This document shows positions 1 to 9,171 of a stretch of DNA of 64,000 nucleotides, in pieces. Numbering within the stretch: position 1 is the stretch's first letter; each line of letters begins with the position of its first letter. The notes below the pieces were generated by a model. It was not told the origin of the DNA, did not search any database, and saw only the letters and a list, made by a program, of their open reading frames with translations. The stretch lies in the NCBI RefSeq assembly GCF_003865095.1, contig NZ_BHYK01000011.1:1-64000 (forward strand), written 5' to 3'. A program made the translations under genes and the position numbers. This DNA comes from Clostridium tagluense. GTDB lineage: Bacteria > Bacillota > Clostridia > Clostridiales > Clostridiaceae.

Positions 1-91
1 GAAAAATGTTATCATATAGGTATTTCAATGACCATTATCGTATTAAGTGGTCTGCCTAAATTAAAATTAAAAATATATGATTATAGCTAAA

Positions 92-667
92 CTATGACGT
101 TCCTTGAAAAAACGATGAACCATTTTGCTTGAAAAATTGTATTATGAAGTCCTCAAGTTTATCAAAGGAACTATTTATGATATGCTGCACAAAAGTTAAG
201 TTTGAAATGAGCTTGTCCTCTAAAAGTCCAAGCCACATCTGTTTATGTTCTTTAAACTTCTTTAAAATTCGATAGAATGTAGATATAGCAATGCCATAAT
301 GTTCGCACATAGCTTCCACAGAGTGATATTTATGTACAAGATAGTCATGGATGAGGTAAACAGTGAATTTAAAACTAAATGACATATACGGCACAATTAC
401 AGAAGGTAGAAGGGCATGAGTACGTTTACATGATGAACAAATATATCTAGAAATGATGATTATATTATCTTGAGCAGTATTATTATTATAAGTCACAAGA
501 TGGCGTTTGTAAGACGCAAATGGAGATAACGCATGTTTAGCGCCACAAAATGGACATACTAAAGTCTCTATATTAACAGAGCTTACATATTTATTAAAGG
601 CAGTTATCTCATTTTCAAAAGAAATTTGCTTAAAACACTTGCATAATTGTAAATTTAATCTTATCAT
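92..667 (-). CDS. DUF6431-type zinc-ribbon/HTH protein, transposon-associated
   Basis: This protein of about 191 residues has an N-terminal zinc ribbon with two CxxC-type pairs (CPFCGAKH and CSSCKRTH, some 45 residues apart). A helix-turn-helix-like segment follows (EAMCEHYGIAISTFYRILKKF) and the protein ends in FFQGTS. From memory this layout fits DUF6431 proteins, which in clostridia often precede a DDE transposase. The frame is open up to 769, but I prefer the ATG at 667 because a hairpin covers the upstream part. On the minus strand the next gene would lie left of the window; an ATG at 15-13 could be its start. It abuts a truncated phage terminase gene, so it probably marks an insertion or deletion that damaged the prophage. 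The family call is by recall; a role in transposition is inferred. Confidence 0.6.
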   Translation of the reverse strand: MIRLNLQLCKCFKQISFENEITAFNKYVSSVNIETLVCPFCGAKHALSPFASYKRHLVTYNNNTAQDNIIIISRYICSSCKRTHALLPSVIVPYMSFSFKFTVYLIHDYLVHKYHSVEAMCEHYGIAISTFYRILKKFKEHKQMWLGLLEDKLISNLTFVQHIINSSFDKLEDFIIQFFKQNGSSFFQGTS

Positions 668-700
668 AATAGTAGTTTTATAAGAGTTTTTAACTCTAAT

Positions 701-742
701 AAAGGGAGAACTTTGCTTTGGACGGCTGGGGTTCTCCCTTTT
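701..742. terminator. Hairpin upstream of the DUF6431 gene
   Basis: An 11-bp stem (AAAGGGAGAAC against GTTCTCCCTTT) with a 19-nt loop. It is followed by only short T runs in either direction. It overlaps the N-terminal extension of the longest open frame, which argues that the extension is not translated. It could be a terminator, a leader hairpin or an element-end structure. Confidence 0.35.
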
Positions 743-775
743 CCTTTCTCTAGTTTTAATAATAAGCATAAATTA

Positions 776-811
776 AGCTCCTAATGATGTCAAGTCATTA
801 GGAGCTTTGTT
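776..811. terminator. Stem-loop between DUF6431 gene and phage remnant
   Basis: A perfect 12-bp stem (AGCTCCTAATGA against TCATTAGGAGCT) with a 7-nt loop, followed by TTGTT. The T tract is short, so it is either a weak terminator or part of the end of the inserted element. Confidence 0.5.
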
Positions 812-887
812 ATAGGAATAATCTGCTTAGTAAAAAAGCAAATAACCACTAGATAATTATTAGTATTATAGTTATAATTTGACTTAG

Positions 888-1049
888 GAATGCAGTTCCA
901 TAAAGCTATATTTTGACGCACTACATTCTGACGAAATGAGAAGATATAGTGCTTTACTGGGACTTACAATAGATAGTAGATTAAAAATGGGTGCATTAAA
1001 ATTAACTGAAAGTAAGAAAAAAATAGTTGAAGATTTTGGTGATATATAA
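888..1049 (+). pseudogene. C-terminal remnant of phage terminase small subunit
   Basis: An open stretch of 53 codons without a start codon or RBS at its left end. It begins right after an in-frame stop at 885-887 and ends at a TAA that overlaps the terminase large subunit ATG (TAATG). The peptide contains RRYSALLGLTIDSRLKMGAL. This looks like the C-terminal helix region of P27-type small terminases, the protein that recognises phage DNA for packaging. Position and translational coupling support the call. The first two thirds of the gene are missing, replaced by the DUF6431 element and about 80 bp of unassigned DNA. Confidence 0.6.
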
Positions 1050-2776
1050 TGACTATTAAAGAAGAGTTAATACTGTATTGTAATAACTGTTTAGAGGATA
1101 AATACATAAATGATTATGAGGATTATATTAGTTGTAAAAAACATAAACAAGCTTGTAAAAGATTTTTAAATGATTTAGATAGAATAGGAGATATTGATTT
1201 CTATTATTATTGGAATGAAGAAGAAGCAGAAAAAATTGTTAAATGGTTTTATTATCTTAGACATAGCAAAGGAGTTTTAAGTGGTAAACCTATAAATTTG
1301 ACAATATGGCAAAAGTTTGATTTATGTCAGATTTATGGTTGGAGACATGATACAACAGGCTATAAAAGATTTTCTAAAAGTTTCATTGAGGTAGCAAGAA
1401 AAAATGCTAAGAGTCAAGAAGAAGCAGGAGTTGTTTTATATGAAATAGCCACACAATCTACAAAAAATAATGAAGTTTATGAAGCTTATTGTGCAGGGGT
1501 AAAGAGGGAACAATCTAAAGTTATATTTGATGAATGTGGATTAATGCTAAAGGGTAGTCCTTTAGCTACTAAATTTAATATAACTAAATCTCTAATAACA
1601 CATATTAAAACAGGAAGTTATTTAAAAGCACTTTGTAAAGAAGATGGTAAAAAAGGTGATGGAACGAATCCTGCTATTTTAGTAATAGACGAATATCACC
1701 AACATCCTACAACTGAATTTTATGATTTAGGTTATGGAAGTAATACAAAAGAATCGTTACTTATGGTAATTACTACAGCAGGAGTAGATTTAAATTTCCC
1801 TTGTTATGTACAGGAATATAAATATTGTTCAAATGTTTTAAATCCAAGTGTAGACGTTTTTAATGATAATTATTTTATTGATATTCTAGAATTAGACGAA
1901 GATGATAATATAGAAGATGTTAGAAACTGGAGAAAATCAAATCCTATAAGAATGACTTTTGCTGAAGGTGTTAAAAAAATAACAGATGATTATAAAATAG
2001 CTAAAGAAATACCTGAAAAGATGCCTAAATTTATGACTAAATGTTTAAATGTTTGGATGCAAGCTAAAGAAAATGGATATATGAATATGGTTAAATGGAA
2101 AGCATGTGAAGTAAAAAAAATAGAATACTGTCTTAAAGGTAAATCTTGTTTTATAGGTGGTGATATGAGTGCTAAGATAGATTTAACCTCATTATCATTT
2201 GTAATACCTATAATGGATAATGGCGTTAAAAAATATATTGTCTTTAGTCATTCATTTATTCCAAATTATGAAAAATTAAGAGAGAGAATATTAAAAGATA
2301 AAATGCCCTATGATAGTTGGGTTGAACAAGAGTATATTACAGTAACAAATACACCAATAATAGACCAACAACAAGTTATAGATTATGCTCGAGATTTTTG
2401 TAAAAAGAATGGTTGGGGAATAGATACATGGTGTTTTGACCCAGCAAATGCAAGTAAGATAATGATGGATTTAGCTAACGAAGGTGAGAATGTAGTTGAA
2501 TTATTTCAATCTCATTTAAAACTTAATGAATCTACATGTGCACTAAGAGAACAGGTATATTTAGGTAATATAATTTATTTACCCGACCCAGTTTTAAATT
2601 TTGCAATGACTAATACAATTTTAAAAGTTAATAATGGAATGATTAAAATAGATAAAGATGCAACAATACAAAGAATAGACCCAATTGATGCTTTAATTTG
2701 TGCATTTAAAATGGCTTATTTAGAAGAACTGCAAATAGATATAAATAAAATTATAAAAGCAGGATGGAAAATGTAG
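1049..2776 (+). CDS. Phage terminase large subunit
   Basis: DNA-packaging motor of 575 residues, HK97/YmfN type. The ATPase half shows a degenerate Walker A (ARKNAKS, residues 116-122) and Walker B (ILVIDEYHQH, 210-219, with the catalytic Glu after Asp). The nuclease half shows the acidic GGDMSAKIDLTS strand (Asp372) and a C-terminal IDPIDALI motif with a conserved acidic residue. Length is usual for the family and both domains look intact. It should cut concatemeric phage DNA and drive it into the prohead through the portal. Its start overlaps the stop of the truncated small terminase, so translation may now be poorly coupled. Confidence 0.92.
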   Translation: MTIKEELILYCNNCLEDKYINDYEDYISCKKHKQACKRFLNDLDRIGDIDFYYYWNEEEAEKIVKWFYYLRHSKGVLSGKPINLTIWQKFDLCQIYGWRHDTTGYKRFSKSFIEVARKNAKSQEEAGVVLYEIATQSTKNNEVYEAYCAGVKREQSKVIFDECGLMLKGSPLATKFNITKSLITHIKTGSYLKALCKEDGKKGDGTNPAILVIDEYHQHPTTEFYDLGYGSNTKESLLMVITTAGVDLNFPCYVQEYKYCSNVLNPSVDVFNDNYFIDILELDEDDNIEDVRNWRKSNPIRMTFAEGVKKITDDYKIAKEIPEKMPKFMTKCLNVWMQAKENGYMNMVKWKACEVKKIEYCLKGKSCFIGGDMSAKIDLTSLSFVIPIMDNGVKKYIVFSHSFIPNYEKLRERILKDKMPYDSWVEQEYITVTNTPIIDQQQVIDYARDFCKKNGWGIDTWCFDPANASKIMMDLANEGENVVELFQSHLKLNESTCALREQVYLGNIIYLPDPVLNFAMTNTILKVNNGMIKIDKDATIQRIDPIDALICAFKMAYLEELQIDINKIIKAGWKM

Positions 2777-2780
2777 AGGG

Positions 2781-3002
2781 GTGATTAAAATAAAAAATAA
2801 AATTAGTAAACAAATACTTGATTTCTTAATAAACTTCTTAAAATTTATTGTAAGTAATTTAGATGATATATTTATATTCTCAGGATTTATTACATTGGTA
2901 GTAAGTCTTTTTTTATTTGTAAATACATTTGTAGGATTTATAGGACTTAGTATAATTCTAATAATTGTAGGCTTAGCACTAGGTAAAAACAATAAAAAAT
3001 AG
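2781..3002 (+). CDS. Small two-helix phage membrane protein
   Basis: Product of about 73 residues with two strongly hydrophobic segments (about residues 15-48 and 50-68) and a lysine-rich tail (GKNNKK). It sits between terminase and portal. The GTG at 2781 directly touches the GAGGG ribosome binding site, so the true start may be a few codons later at a rare ATA or ATT. I do not recognise a family. Small membrane proteins in this slot are common in clostridial prophages but have no established function. Confidence 0.55.
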   Translation: MIKIKNKISKQILDFLINFLKFIVSNLDDIFIFSGFITLVVSLFLFVNTFVGFIGLSIILIIVGLALGKNNKK

Positions 3003-3035
3003 TAAGTGAATTATTAATGAAGGGAGGTGAGAATA

Positions 3036-4322
3036 ATGGGAATTTTTAATAAAGTTTTAAGTAAAGAAATTAAAAATGAAGTTACTGTTCCTACTGGTGG
3101 AGGGTTAAAATGGTTAAGCGATAACTTTGGTCAGGCTAATTTAACTAATAGTGGAGAAGTAATAACAAAAGAAGGCTCTTTAACAATAAGTGCTGTATAT
3201 GCGTGTGTATCTGTGAGAGCTAATACAATAGCATCAATGCCATTACAGACTTTTAAAACAGGTAAAAATGGTAGCACAAGACAGGAAAATGAAATTTCTT
3301 ATCTTTTAGAAACGAGACCCAATCCATTTATGGCACCGTTTCGATTAAAACATAGTTTAAGTACTCATATAGATTTATATGGCAATGGCTATATTTATAT
3401 GGAAATTTCTAATGGTAAGGTAAATAATTTATGGTTACTAAATCCACAAATTACAACTACAGTTATAGATGCAATAACAGGAAAAGTTACTTATCAGACT
3501 ACAATTAATGGTAAACCAAAAACATTTTTAGAAAATGAGATTATACATTTAACAGATTTATCTTTAGATGGAATTATTGGAAAATCTAAAATTGATTTAT
3601 TAAGAGAACAACTTGGAAATATGCAAGGTAGCAGTAAATTGTTGGGTAAATATTTAAAACAAGGAACTACAACTAGTGGTGTTATAACCTATCCTACAGT
3701 ATTAGATGAAGAAGTTAAAGATACTATAAGAGAAGCATGGCAAACTTCAAATAGTGGTAGTGATAATTTTGGTAAGGTAGCAATTTTAGATATGGGTTTG
3801 GATTATAAAGAAATGAATACTCTTAAATTCGCAGACCAACAATTTTTAGAAAACTCAAAATTTACTGTAGAAGAAATAGCACGAGTATTTTCAACACCAT
3901 TACATATGATTGGAGAATTATCTAAATCTAGTTTTAATAATATTCAACAACAAAGTTTAGATTTTGTGATGAAGACTATACAACCAATATTAACATTATG
4001 GGAACAAGAATTTACTTATAAATTATTTGCAAAAGGTAAAAAAATATTTGTGGAATTTAATATGAGTAGTGCTTTACGAAGTGATGATAATGCACGTTCT
4101 ACTTTTTATGAAAGAATGATGAATAACGGAGTATACACTATAAATGATGTTTTAAAATATGAAAATAAAAACACTATTGGAGATATTGGAGATATAAGAT
4201 ATAGGAGTTTAAATTTCGTATCTATTGAAAAAATGGACGAGTATCAGATGGCAAAAGCCAAAAGTGGCAGTAAAGATGATACGGATACTACAGTAAAGGA
4301 GGTGAAAAAGGAAGATGAATAA
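3036..4322 (+). CDS. Phage portal protein, HK97 family
   Basis: Forms the dodecameric ring at the capsid vertex through which DNA enters and to which the tail attaches. The protein has 428 residues from the ATG at 3036, which follows an AGGGAGGTGAG ribosome binding site; an upstream in-frame GTG at 3027 lies inside that site. Typical portal features are visible: SAVYACVSVRANTIASMPL near the N-terminus, YGNGYIYMEI, and the FTVEEIARVFSTPLHMIG segment in the middle. The charged C-terminal tail overlaps the protease gene by 8 nt. Confidence 0.93.
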   Translation: MGIFNKVLSKEIKNEVTVPTGGGLKWLSDNFGQANLTNSGEVITKEGSLTISAVYACVSVRANTIASMPLQTFKTGKNGSTRQENEISYLLETRPNPFMAPFRLKHSLSTHIDLYGNGYIYMEISNGKVNNLWLLNPQITTTVIDAITGKVTYQTTINGKPKTFLENEIIHLTDLSLDGIIGKSKIDLLREQLGNMQGSSKLLGKYLKQGTTTSGVITYPTVLDEEVKDTIREAWQTSNSGSDNFGKVAILDMGLDYKEMNTLKFADQQFLENSKFTVEEIARVFSTPLHMIGELSKSSFNNIQQQSLDFVMKTIQPILTLWEQEFTYKLFAKGKKIFVEFNMSSALRSDDNARSTFYERMMNNGVYTINDVLKYENKNTIGDIGDIRYRSLNFVSIEKMDEYQMAKAKSGSKDDTDTTVKEVKKEDE

Positions 4323-5064
4323 ATTTTATGAATTTAAAAATAAGGCAGATGAAAGTTTAGATATTATGCTTTATGGTGAAATAATTAGTGGTGGAGAAGA
4401 TTGTAAGTGGGATAGTACAGACGTTTGCTTTCAAGATTTTAAAAATGCACTAGATAATATAGGTAATATTAAAACTATAAATTTATATGTAAATAGCGTA
4501 GGTGGTTCAGTAATTACTACTCAGGGAATACTTGCAATGCTTGAGAGAGTTAAGGCAAAAGGTGTTGTTATAAATAGTTATATAGATGGATTAGGTGCGT
4601 CATGTGCAAGTTTTTTACCTATGGTAAGTAATAATATATTTGCTTATAATAGTTCTTTATTAATGATACATAAACCTATGAGTGGAGCTTGGGGAAATGC
4701 TAATGATATGCAAAAAACAATTGATGTACTTAATATAATGGAAGATAGTGTAATGTTACCATTATATATGAGCAAAGCTAAAGAGGGAGTAACAGAGGAA
4801 CAAATAAAAGATTTATTAAGTAAAGAAACATGGTTAGATGCTAAAGGAATGAGTGATTTGTTTAATATTGAGATATTAGCTGAATCTAAAGATTTAGTAG
4901 CATGTATTACTGATAAAAATATACTTAATTCTTATAAAAATGTACCACAATTGTTAAAAGATAAAATGATAGAACCAATTGCAGTAGATAAAACAATACA
5001 AGATAATTTAGAAAAAGAAGAATTAGAATTTCTAAAAGCAAAACTACAATTAGCACTACTTTAG
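4315..5064 (+). CDS. ClpP-like phage head maturation protease
   Basis: Serine protease of 249 residues that cleaves scaffold or capsid delta domain during head maturation. The ClpP fold signature is clear: NSVGGSV (60-66), the nucleophile segment GASCASFL with Ser96, and LLMIHKP with His119. Its start overlaps the end of the portal gene, as expected in the portal-protease-capsid order of HK97-like heads. Confidence 0.9.
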   Translation: MNKFYEFKNKADESLDIMLYGEIISGGEDCKWDSTDVCFQDFKNALDNIGNIKTINLYVNSVGGSVITTQGILAMLERVKAKGVVINSYIDGLGASCASFLPMVSNNIFAYNSSLLMIHKPMSGAWGNANDMQKTIDVLNIMEDSVMLPLYMSKAKEGVTEEQIKDLLSKETWLDAKGMSDLFNIEILAESKDLVACITDKNILNSYKNVPQLLKDKMIEPIAVDKTIQDNLEKEELEFLKAKLQLALL

Positions 5065-5153
5065 GACGTTGGGGAAATGATTAACTAATGTTCTTTTTTA
5101 ATGTAAAAAAACAAACAATAATAAATATTAAACAATAAAGGATGGCGATTTTT

Positions 5154-6371
5154 ATGCTAAAAAGCACAGAATTACAAACAAAATTAGTTGAGGTAAGAGC
5201 AAGTACAGAAGGTTTAACTAAGGCAGATGAAATTAAGGCAAAAATATCTGAAATTGAAAATATACAAGCACAAATTGTTTTAGCAGAAATGGAAGAAAAT
5301 GAAGAGAGAATAGAAGCAGAAAAAGAATTTAAAATACAAAATAAGACAAAGAAAGAGGGTAAAGTAGATATGGAAAACAAAAACTTTAGGGAAATATTTG
5401 CAAAAGCTGTAATTGGAACTGCAACACAAGAGGAACTTAAAACAATTTCTAATTTAATGGTTGAAGGAGAAAAAGGAAAAGGGGGAATAGCAATCGGTGA
5501 CGATATATCTAAAGATATTAAAGTATTCCAAGATCAAAGACGTATGTTTGATGTAAGAAATCTTATAAATGTAGAGAAAGTTGGAACACTAAAAGGTACA
5601 AGACCTTATGTTACTAACCAACCAGAAGCAAGTGGATTCGCAAGTGTCGATGAAAACGGAGATGTTCAAGCTTTATACGAACCAACTTTTGACGATATGT
5701 CTTATGTAGTAAGAAGTTATGCTGGTTTCATTCCACTTACTAAGGAATTACTAGAGGATGATGTTACTTCAATTTATAATTTTATTGTTGAATGGTTGGG
5801 AGAAAACGAATTAAATACATATGCTTATCAAGTATTCCAAGGTACTGGAACTAAGTCTGCACAAGGAATAATGACCGAAACTAAAGTAGGTGGAGCTTTA
5901 ATAACTAGAACAGAAAAATTAACAGTTGCACCAACAATCAAGAAATTTAAAACAGTATTTAATGTAGATTTGGAAGCTCTTATAAATGGAACAGAAACAA
6001 TAACTACAAATTCTGACGGGTATGATTATTTAGATGGATTGGAAGATAAAAATGGTACACCTTATCTTCAACCAAGCGTAACTTCTGCAAGTGGATTTAG
6101 ATTTTTAGGTAGAGAAATCAATACAGTGCCAAAGAAATTCTTAAAAAATGTTACTGATGGTGCTGATACTTTAGTTCCTTTTATTTGTGGAGATTTAAAA
6201 CAAATCTATACAATGTATGACAGAAGACAAATGGTTGTAGAGTCTACTAAAATTGGTGGAGAAGCTTGGAGAAAGAGAAAAACAGAAGTTATGGGAGATT
6301 TTAGATTTGATGGTAAAATAATTCCTTCAGCTTTAGAATCAATCAAAATATTACTTGCTAAATTAGCATAG
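5154..6371 (+). CDS. HK97-type major capsid protein
   Basis: Shell protein of about 405 residues. The first 70 or so residues form a charged, helical delta-domain-like segment (EIENIQAQIVLAEMEENEE). The HK97 fold region follows, with GKGGIAIGDDI, FVPLTKELLED-like text (here FIPLTKELLEDD) and the late FDGKIIPSALESIKIL. I chose the ATG at 5154 because the AAAGGATGG motif lies about 10 nt upstream. An ATG at 5142 overlaps that motif. A second ATG at about 5370 would start at the mature domain and could be an internal initiation site. Confidence 0.9.
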   Translation: MLKSTELQTKLVEVRASTEGLTKADEIKAKISEIENIQAQIVLAEMEENEERIEAEKEFKIQNKTKKEGKVDMENKNFREIFAKAVIGTATQEELKTISNLMVEGEKGKGGIAIGDDISKDIKVFQDQRRMFDVRNLINVEKVGTLKGTRPYVTNQPEASGFASVDENGDVQALYEPTFDDMSYVVRSYAGFIPLTKELLEDDVTSIYNFIVEWLGENELNTYAYQVFQGTGTKSAQGIMTETKVGGALITRTEKLTVAPTIKKFKTVFNVDLEALINGTETITTNSDGYDYLDGLEDKNGTPYLQPSVTSASGFRFLGREINTVPKKFLKNVTDGADTLVPFICGDLKQIYTMYDRRQMVVESTKIGGEAWRKRKTEVMGDFRFDGKIIPSALESIKILLAKLA

Positions 6372-6401
6372 TAAAATAATATAAAATATTAGGTAGAAAT
6401 T

Positions 6402-6424
6402 GGCACTTTAAATAGTGTCTTTTT
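6402..6424 (+). terminator. Intra-operon terminator after capsid gene
   Basis: A 6-bp stem (GGCACT against AGTGTC) with a 6-nt loop, followed by TTTTTC. It lies between the capsid and connector genes and may reduce downstream transcription relative to capsid. Confidence 0.6.
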
Positions 6425-6454
6425 CTATTTATTTAAAAAAGTAGGTGATATAAA

Positions 6455-6760
6455 ATGTTATTGGAATTACAAGAAACAAAAGAATTTTTAAATTTAGATT
6501 TTGAAAGTGATGATATATTTATACAACAATTAATACTAACTTCTGAGGATTTTATAATAGATAGTATAGGTTTAAAAAATTATAACTCAAAAATAATAAA
6601 TAAAAGATTTGAACGTAAAGCTAGGTTATGTTGCTTGACGATTATACAGGATTGCTATGATAACAGAACAATGGTTAGTGATAATAATGAAAAACTTAGA
6701 TATATTGTTGGCGGTATGCTATTACAGATGAAATATGGCACTTATGAGGTGATTATATGA
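6455..6760 (+). CDS. Head-tail connector protein, gp6/YqbG-like
   Basis: Protein of 101 residues with the helical N-terminal pattern of gp6-type connectors (LQETKEFLNLD, then DDIFIQQLILTSEDFI). Position directly after the capsid gene fits an adaptor ring below the portal. The ATG is preceded by TAGGTGATATAAA. The stop overlaps the next gene by 4 nt. Assignment rests mainly on order, length and helical pattern. Confidence 0.7.
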   Translation: MLLELQETKEFLNLDFESDDIFIQQLILTSEDFIIDSIGLKNYNSKIINKRFERKARLCCLTIIQDCYDNRTMVSDNNEKLRYIVGGMLLQMKYGTYEVII

Positions 6761-7098
6761 GAAATATAACTAATAAATTAAATAATCGTGCCCAGTTATG
6801 GGGAATGGTAGAATTTACAAATGAATTATTGGAATCAGATAAAGAGGAAAAAATAATTAAGCCTCTTGTATATTGCAATATTATTCCAAGTGGAACGATG
6901 AATCGGCAAAAGGATAATGGAGTTACACAATCTGTAGAATATAGTCACAAATTTACAGTTAGAATTAAAAGTATTGTAAATCCTTCTATAGATATGTTTT
7001 TCATATTTCAGGGTAAAAAATATGAATTTGTTTCGTTTGATATAGACTTCAAAAATGGAGAATATTTAGAAATATTTACTAAAATGATAATGGAATAG
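6757..7098 (+). CDS. Phage head-tail adaptor (stopper-type)
   Basis: A beta-rich protein of 113 residues whose sequence pattern (LNNRAQLWGMVEF near the start, SHKFTVRIKSI, and KKYEFVSFDIDF) is typical of small head-closure proteins of the SPP1 gp16 / HK97 gp9 type. It overlaps the gp6-like gene by 4 nt (ATGA) and is followed by the gp10-like gene. The gene order of gp6, adaptor, gp10 and tail completion supports the call. Confidence 0.7.
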   Translation: MRNITNKLNNRAQLWGMVEFTNELLESDKEEKIIKPLVYCNIIPSGTMNRQKDNGVTQSVEYSHKFTVRIKSIVNPSIDMFFIFQGKKYEFVSFDIDFKNGEYLEIFTKMIME

Positions 7099-7107
7099 GA
7101 GGCAACC

Positions 7108-7545
7108 ATGACCAGTAATGGGTTTGATACAAGTGAATTAGCAAATTACATGGCAGATTTAGCAAACACAAGTAAATCTGTAGCTAAAAAAAGCAAGAAA
7201 TTTTTAAAGAAGGAAGCTACTAAATTAAGTAAAGAACAGAAAAAAGAAATTAAAAGTTTAGGAATTGGAGAACAGGGATTTATAGAGAAAGAAATATTAG
7301 CAAGTGGAAAAGCTGGTAAAGTTTATAAATATAATGGGGATTTGACCTGTAGAGCATTTAATTCTCACCCACTTGCACATTTATTAGATTTGGGATATAT
7401 ACACAAAGGTGGGAAAAATCACGATGGTGCAGAAACTTTTGTTCCAGGTTATCATTTTATAGAGAAAACAGAGGAAGCTTTTAAAAGTGGATATTATCAA
7501 GAAATAGAAAAATTGATTGAAGACATAATATCAGACATAGATTAG
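7108..7545 (+). CDS. HK97 gp10-like head-tail protein
   Basis: Protein of 145 residues. The lysine-rich helical N-terminus is followed by HLLDLGYIHKGG and VPGYHFIEKTEEAFKSGYYQEIEKLI, the characteristic C-terminal half of HK97 gp10-type and minor-capsid-like adaptors. It should help connect the capsid to the tail. The RBS AGGAGGC lies 7 nt before the ATG. Confidence 0.8.
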   Translation: MTSNGFDTSELANYMADLANTSKSVAKKSKKFLKKEATKLSKEQKKEIKSLGIGEQGFIEKEILASGKAGKVYKYNGDLTCRAFNSHPLAHLLDLGYIHKGGKNHDGAETFVPGYHFIEKTEEAFKSGYYQEIEKLIEDIISDID

Positions 7546-8010
7546 GTGGTGATTAATATTGTAAAATATACAGATATAATAACGGCAATAAATAAAAAAC
7601 TTCTAGGTAAATTTCCAAGTATAAAATTAATGTCAGAATCAGATATAACAGAAAAAATTGTTAGACCTTCATTTTTTGTGAGTTTAGATAATTTAAAGTC
7701 AAATAAATTTTGCGATTCTGCTTTGGATAAAAAGATTACTATTAGAATTTACTATTATCCAAAAGATGATAAGAAAAATAAAATAGAAAACTTAAATATG
7801 ATAGATTCGCTTAATGAGATTTTTGTTGAAGATAACATAATCAAAATTAATGAGGATTTTAATATTGAAATTTTTGATGAAGTTGAGATTGATATTGTAG
7901 ATAAAGTAGTACATTTTTATTTTAATATCTTCACAAGTGAGAACATAGTTGTAAATGAAGGTGATATAGAAATGATGGAAGAGTTAGAATTTAAAACAAA
8001 TATAAAATAA
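7546..8010 (+). CDS. Tail terminator/completion-like protein (DUF6838-like)
   Basis: Protein of about 150 residues located where the tail completion protein sits in PBSX-like phages, just before the sheath. Visible text includes ITAINKKLLGKFPSIKL and the beta-strand pair KKITIRIYYYP and VVHFYFNIFTSE. The frame opens with two GTG codons embedded in the ribosome binding site (AGGTGGTGA). The functional start may therefore be the ATT at 7558, a rare start codon. Family assignment is by position and general pattern only. Confidence 0.6.
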   Translation: MVINIVKYTDIITAINKKLLGKFPSIKLMSESDITEKIVRPSFFVSLDNLKSNKFCDSALDKKITIRIYYYPKDDKKNKIENLNMIDSLNEIFVEDNIIKINEDFNIEIFDEVEIDIVDKVVHFYFNIFTSENIVVNEGDIEMMEELEFKTNIK

Positions 8011-8029
8011 AGAAAGGTAGGTAAAAAAA

Positions 8030-9124
8030 ATGGCAACAACAAATACGCAACCAAACATTAGTGTAATATTTAAACAATTAGCAAAATCCGCAGTTAAAAG
8101 AGGTACTAGAGGTAAAGTAGGATTTATAATTTTTGATGATACAAATAAAACGTTTATTAATAAAACTTATAAAACAAGTACAGAAGCAGAAAAAGACAGT
8201 GCTTTATACACAGTAGAAAACTTGCAATTTATTAAAGATTGTTTCTTGGGTGCTCCTGCAAGTGTTACTGTAATTAGAATCGATAAAACATTAGGTAAGA
8301 TTACAGATGCTTTAGTAATAGCAAAAAGTTTAAAATTAGATTGGACGGGTACAGCAAGCGATAGTGTTACAGATCAAGCAGCGGTAGCAACGTTTATAAA
8401 AGAGCAAGAGTTACTTAACAAGCAATTTAAAGGTATTGTATTTAATAATAGTGCAGATGTTAAGCATGTAGTTAATTTTGTTAATAGTAAGGTAACATTC
8501 ACGGACGATACAAGAGGAGAAAAAACGGGTAATGAATACATACCTTCTCTACTAGGAGTATTTGCAGGACTACCTTTAAGCCGAAGTGCCACATATCTAA
8601 AACTTAATAATCTTAAATATGTAGTAGAAGAAACTGATATAGATACATCAATTCAAGCAGGTAAATTATGTCTATTTAACGATGATATAGGTGTTGTTAA
8701 AATAAGCACAGCTGTAAATAGTTTAACAACTATAGATACAATTAATACAGAGATAATGTCTAAAATAGAAGTTGTAGAGATAATGGATTTAATAATAAAA
8801 GATGTAACAACTACTTATAAAAATGATTATGTTGGACAATTTAAAAATAAAACAGACTATCAATTTTTGTTTATAGGAGCAGTAAATGGGTATTTTAAAG
8901 GATTAACAAAAGAAGATGTACTAGATGGTTTATATGAAAATAAGTCTGAAATAGATATTGTAGCACAAAGAGATGCTTATATTGCGAGCGGTAAGACAGA
9001 AGCAGAAACATGGGATGATGAACAAGTTATCGCAAAAGCTTTTAAAAATAAAATGTTTATGATAGCCGATGTAAAATTCTTAGAAGGTATGGAAAATTTA
9101 AGATTTGCAATAACAATATTTTAA
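8030..9124 (+). CDS. Contractile tail sheath protein, XkdK-like
   Basis: Sheath protein of 364 residues that contracts around the tail tube. The N-terminal part has GKVGFIIFDDTNK and CFLGAPASVTVIRID. The C-terminal part ends in MFMIADVKFLEGMENLRFAITIF, the usual subdomain that interlocks with neighbouring sheath subunits. It is shorter than many XkdK proteins but has both ends. Its presence shows a myovirus-type tail. RBS AAAGGTAGG precedes the ATG. Confidence 0.88.
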   Translation: MATTNTQPNISVIFKQLAKSAVKRGTRGKVGFIIFDDTNKTFINKTYKTSTEAEKDSALYTVENLQFIKDCFLGAPASVTVIRIDKTLGKITDALVIAKSLKLDWTGTASDSVTDQAAVATFIKEQELLNKQFKGIVFNNSADVKHVVNFVNSKVTFTDDTRGEKTGNEYIPSLLGVFAGLPLSRSATYLKLNNLKYVVEETDIDTSIQAGKLCLFNDDIGVVKISTAVNSLTTIDTINTEIMSKIEVVEIMDLIIKDVTTTYKNDYVGQFKNKTDYQFLFIGAVNGYFKGLTKEDVLDGLYENKSEIDIVAQRDAYIASGKTEAETWDDEQVIAKAFKNKMFMIADVKFLEGMENLRFAITIF

Positions 9125-9171
9125 TAACAAACAAATATAAAATAATAAACGAAAAAGGTGGTAATTAAATA

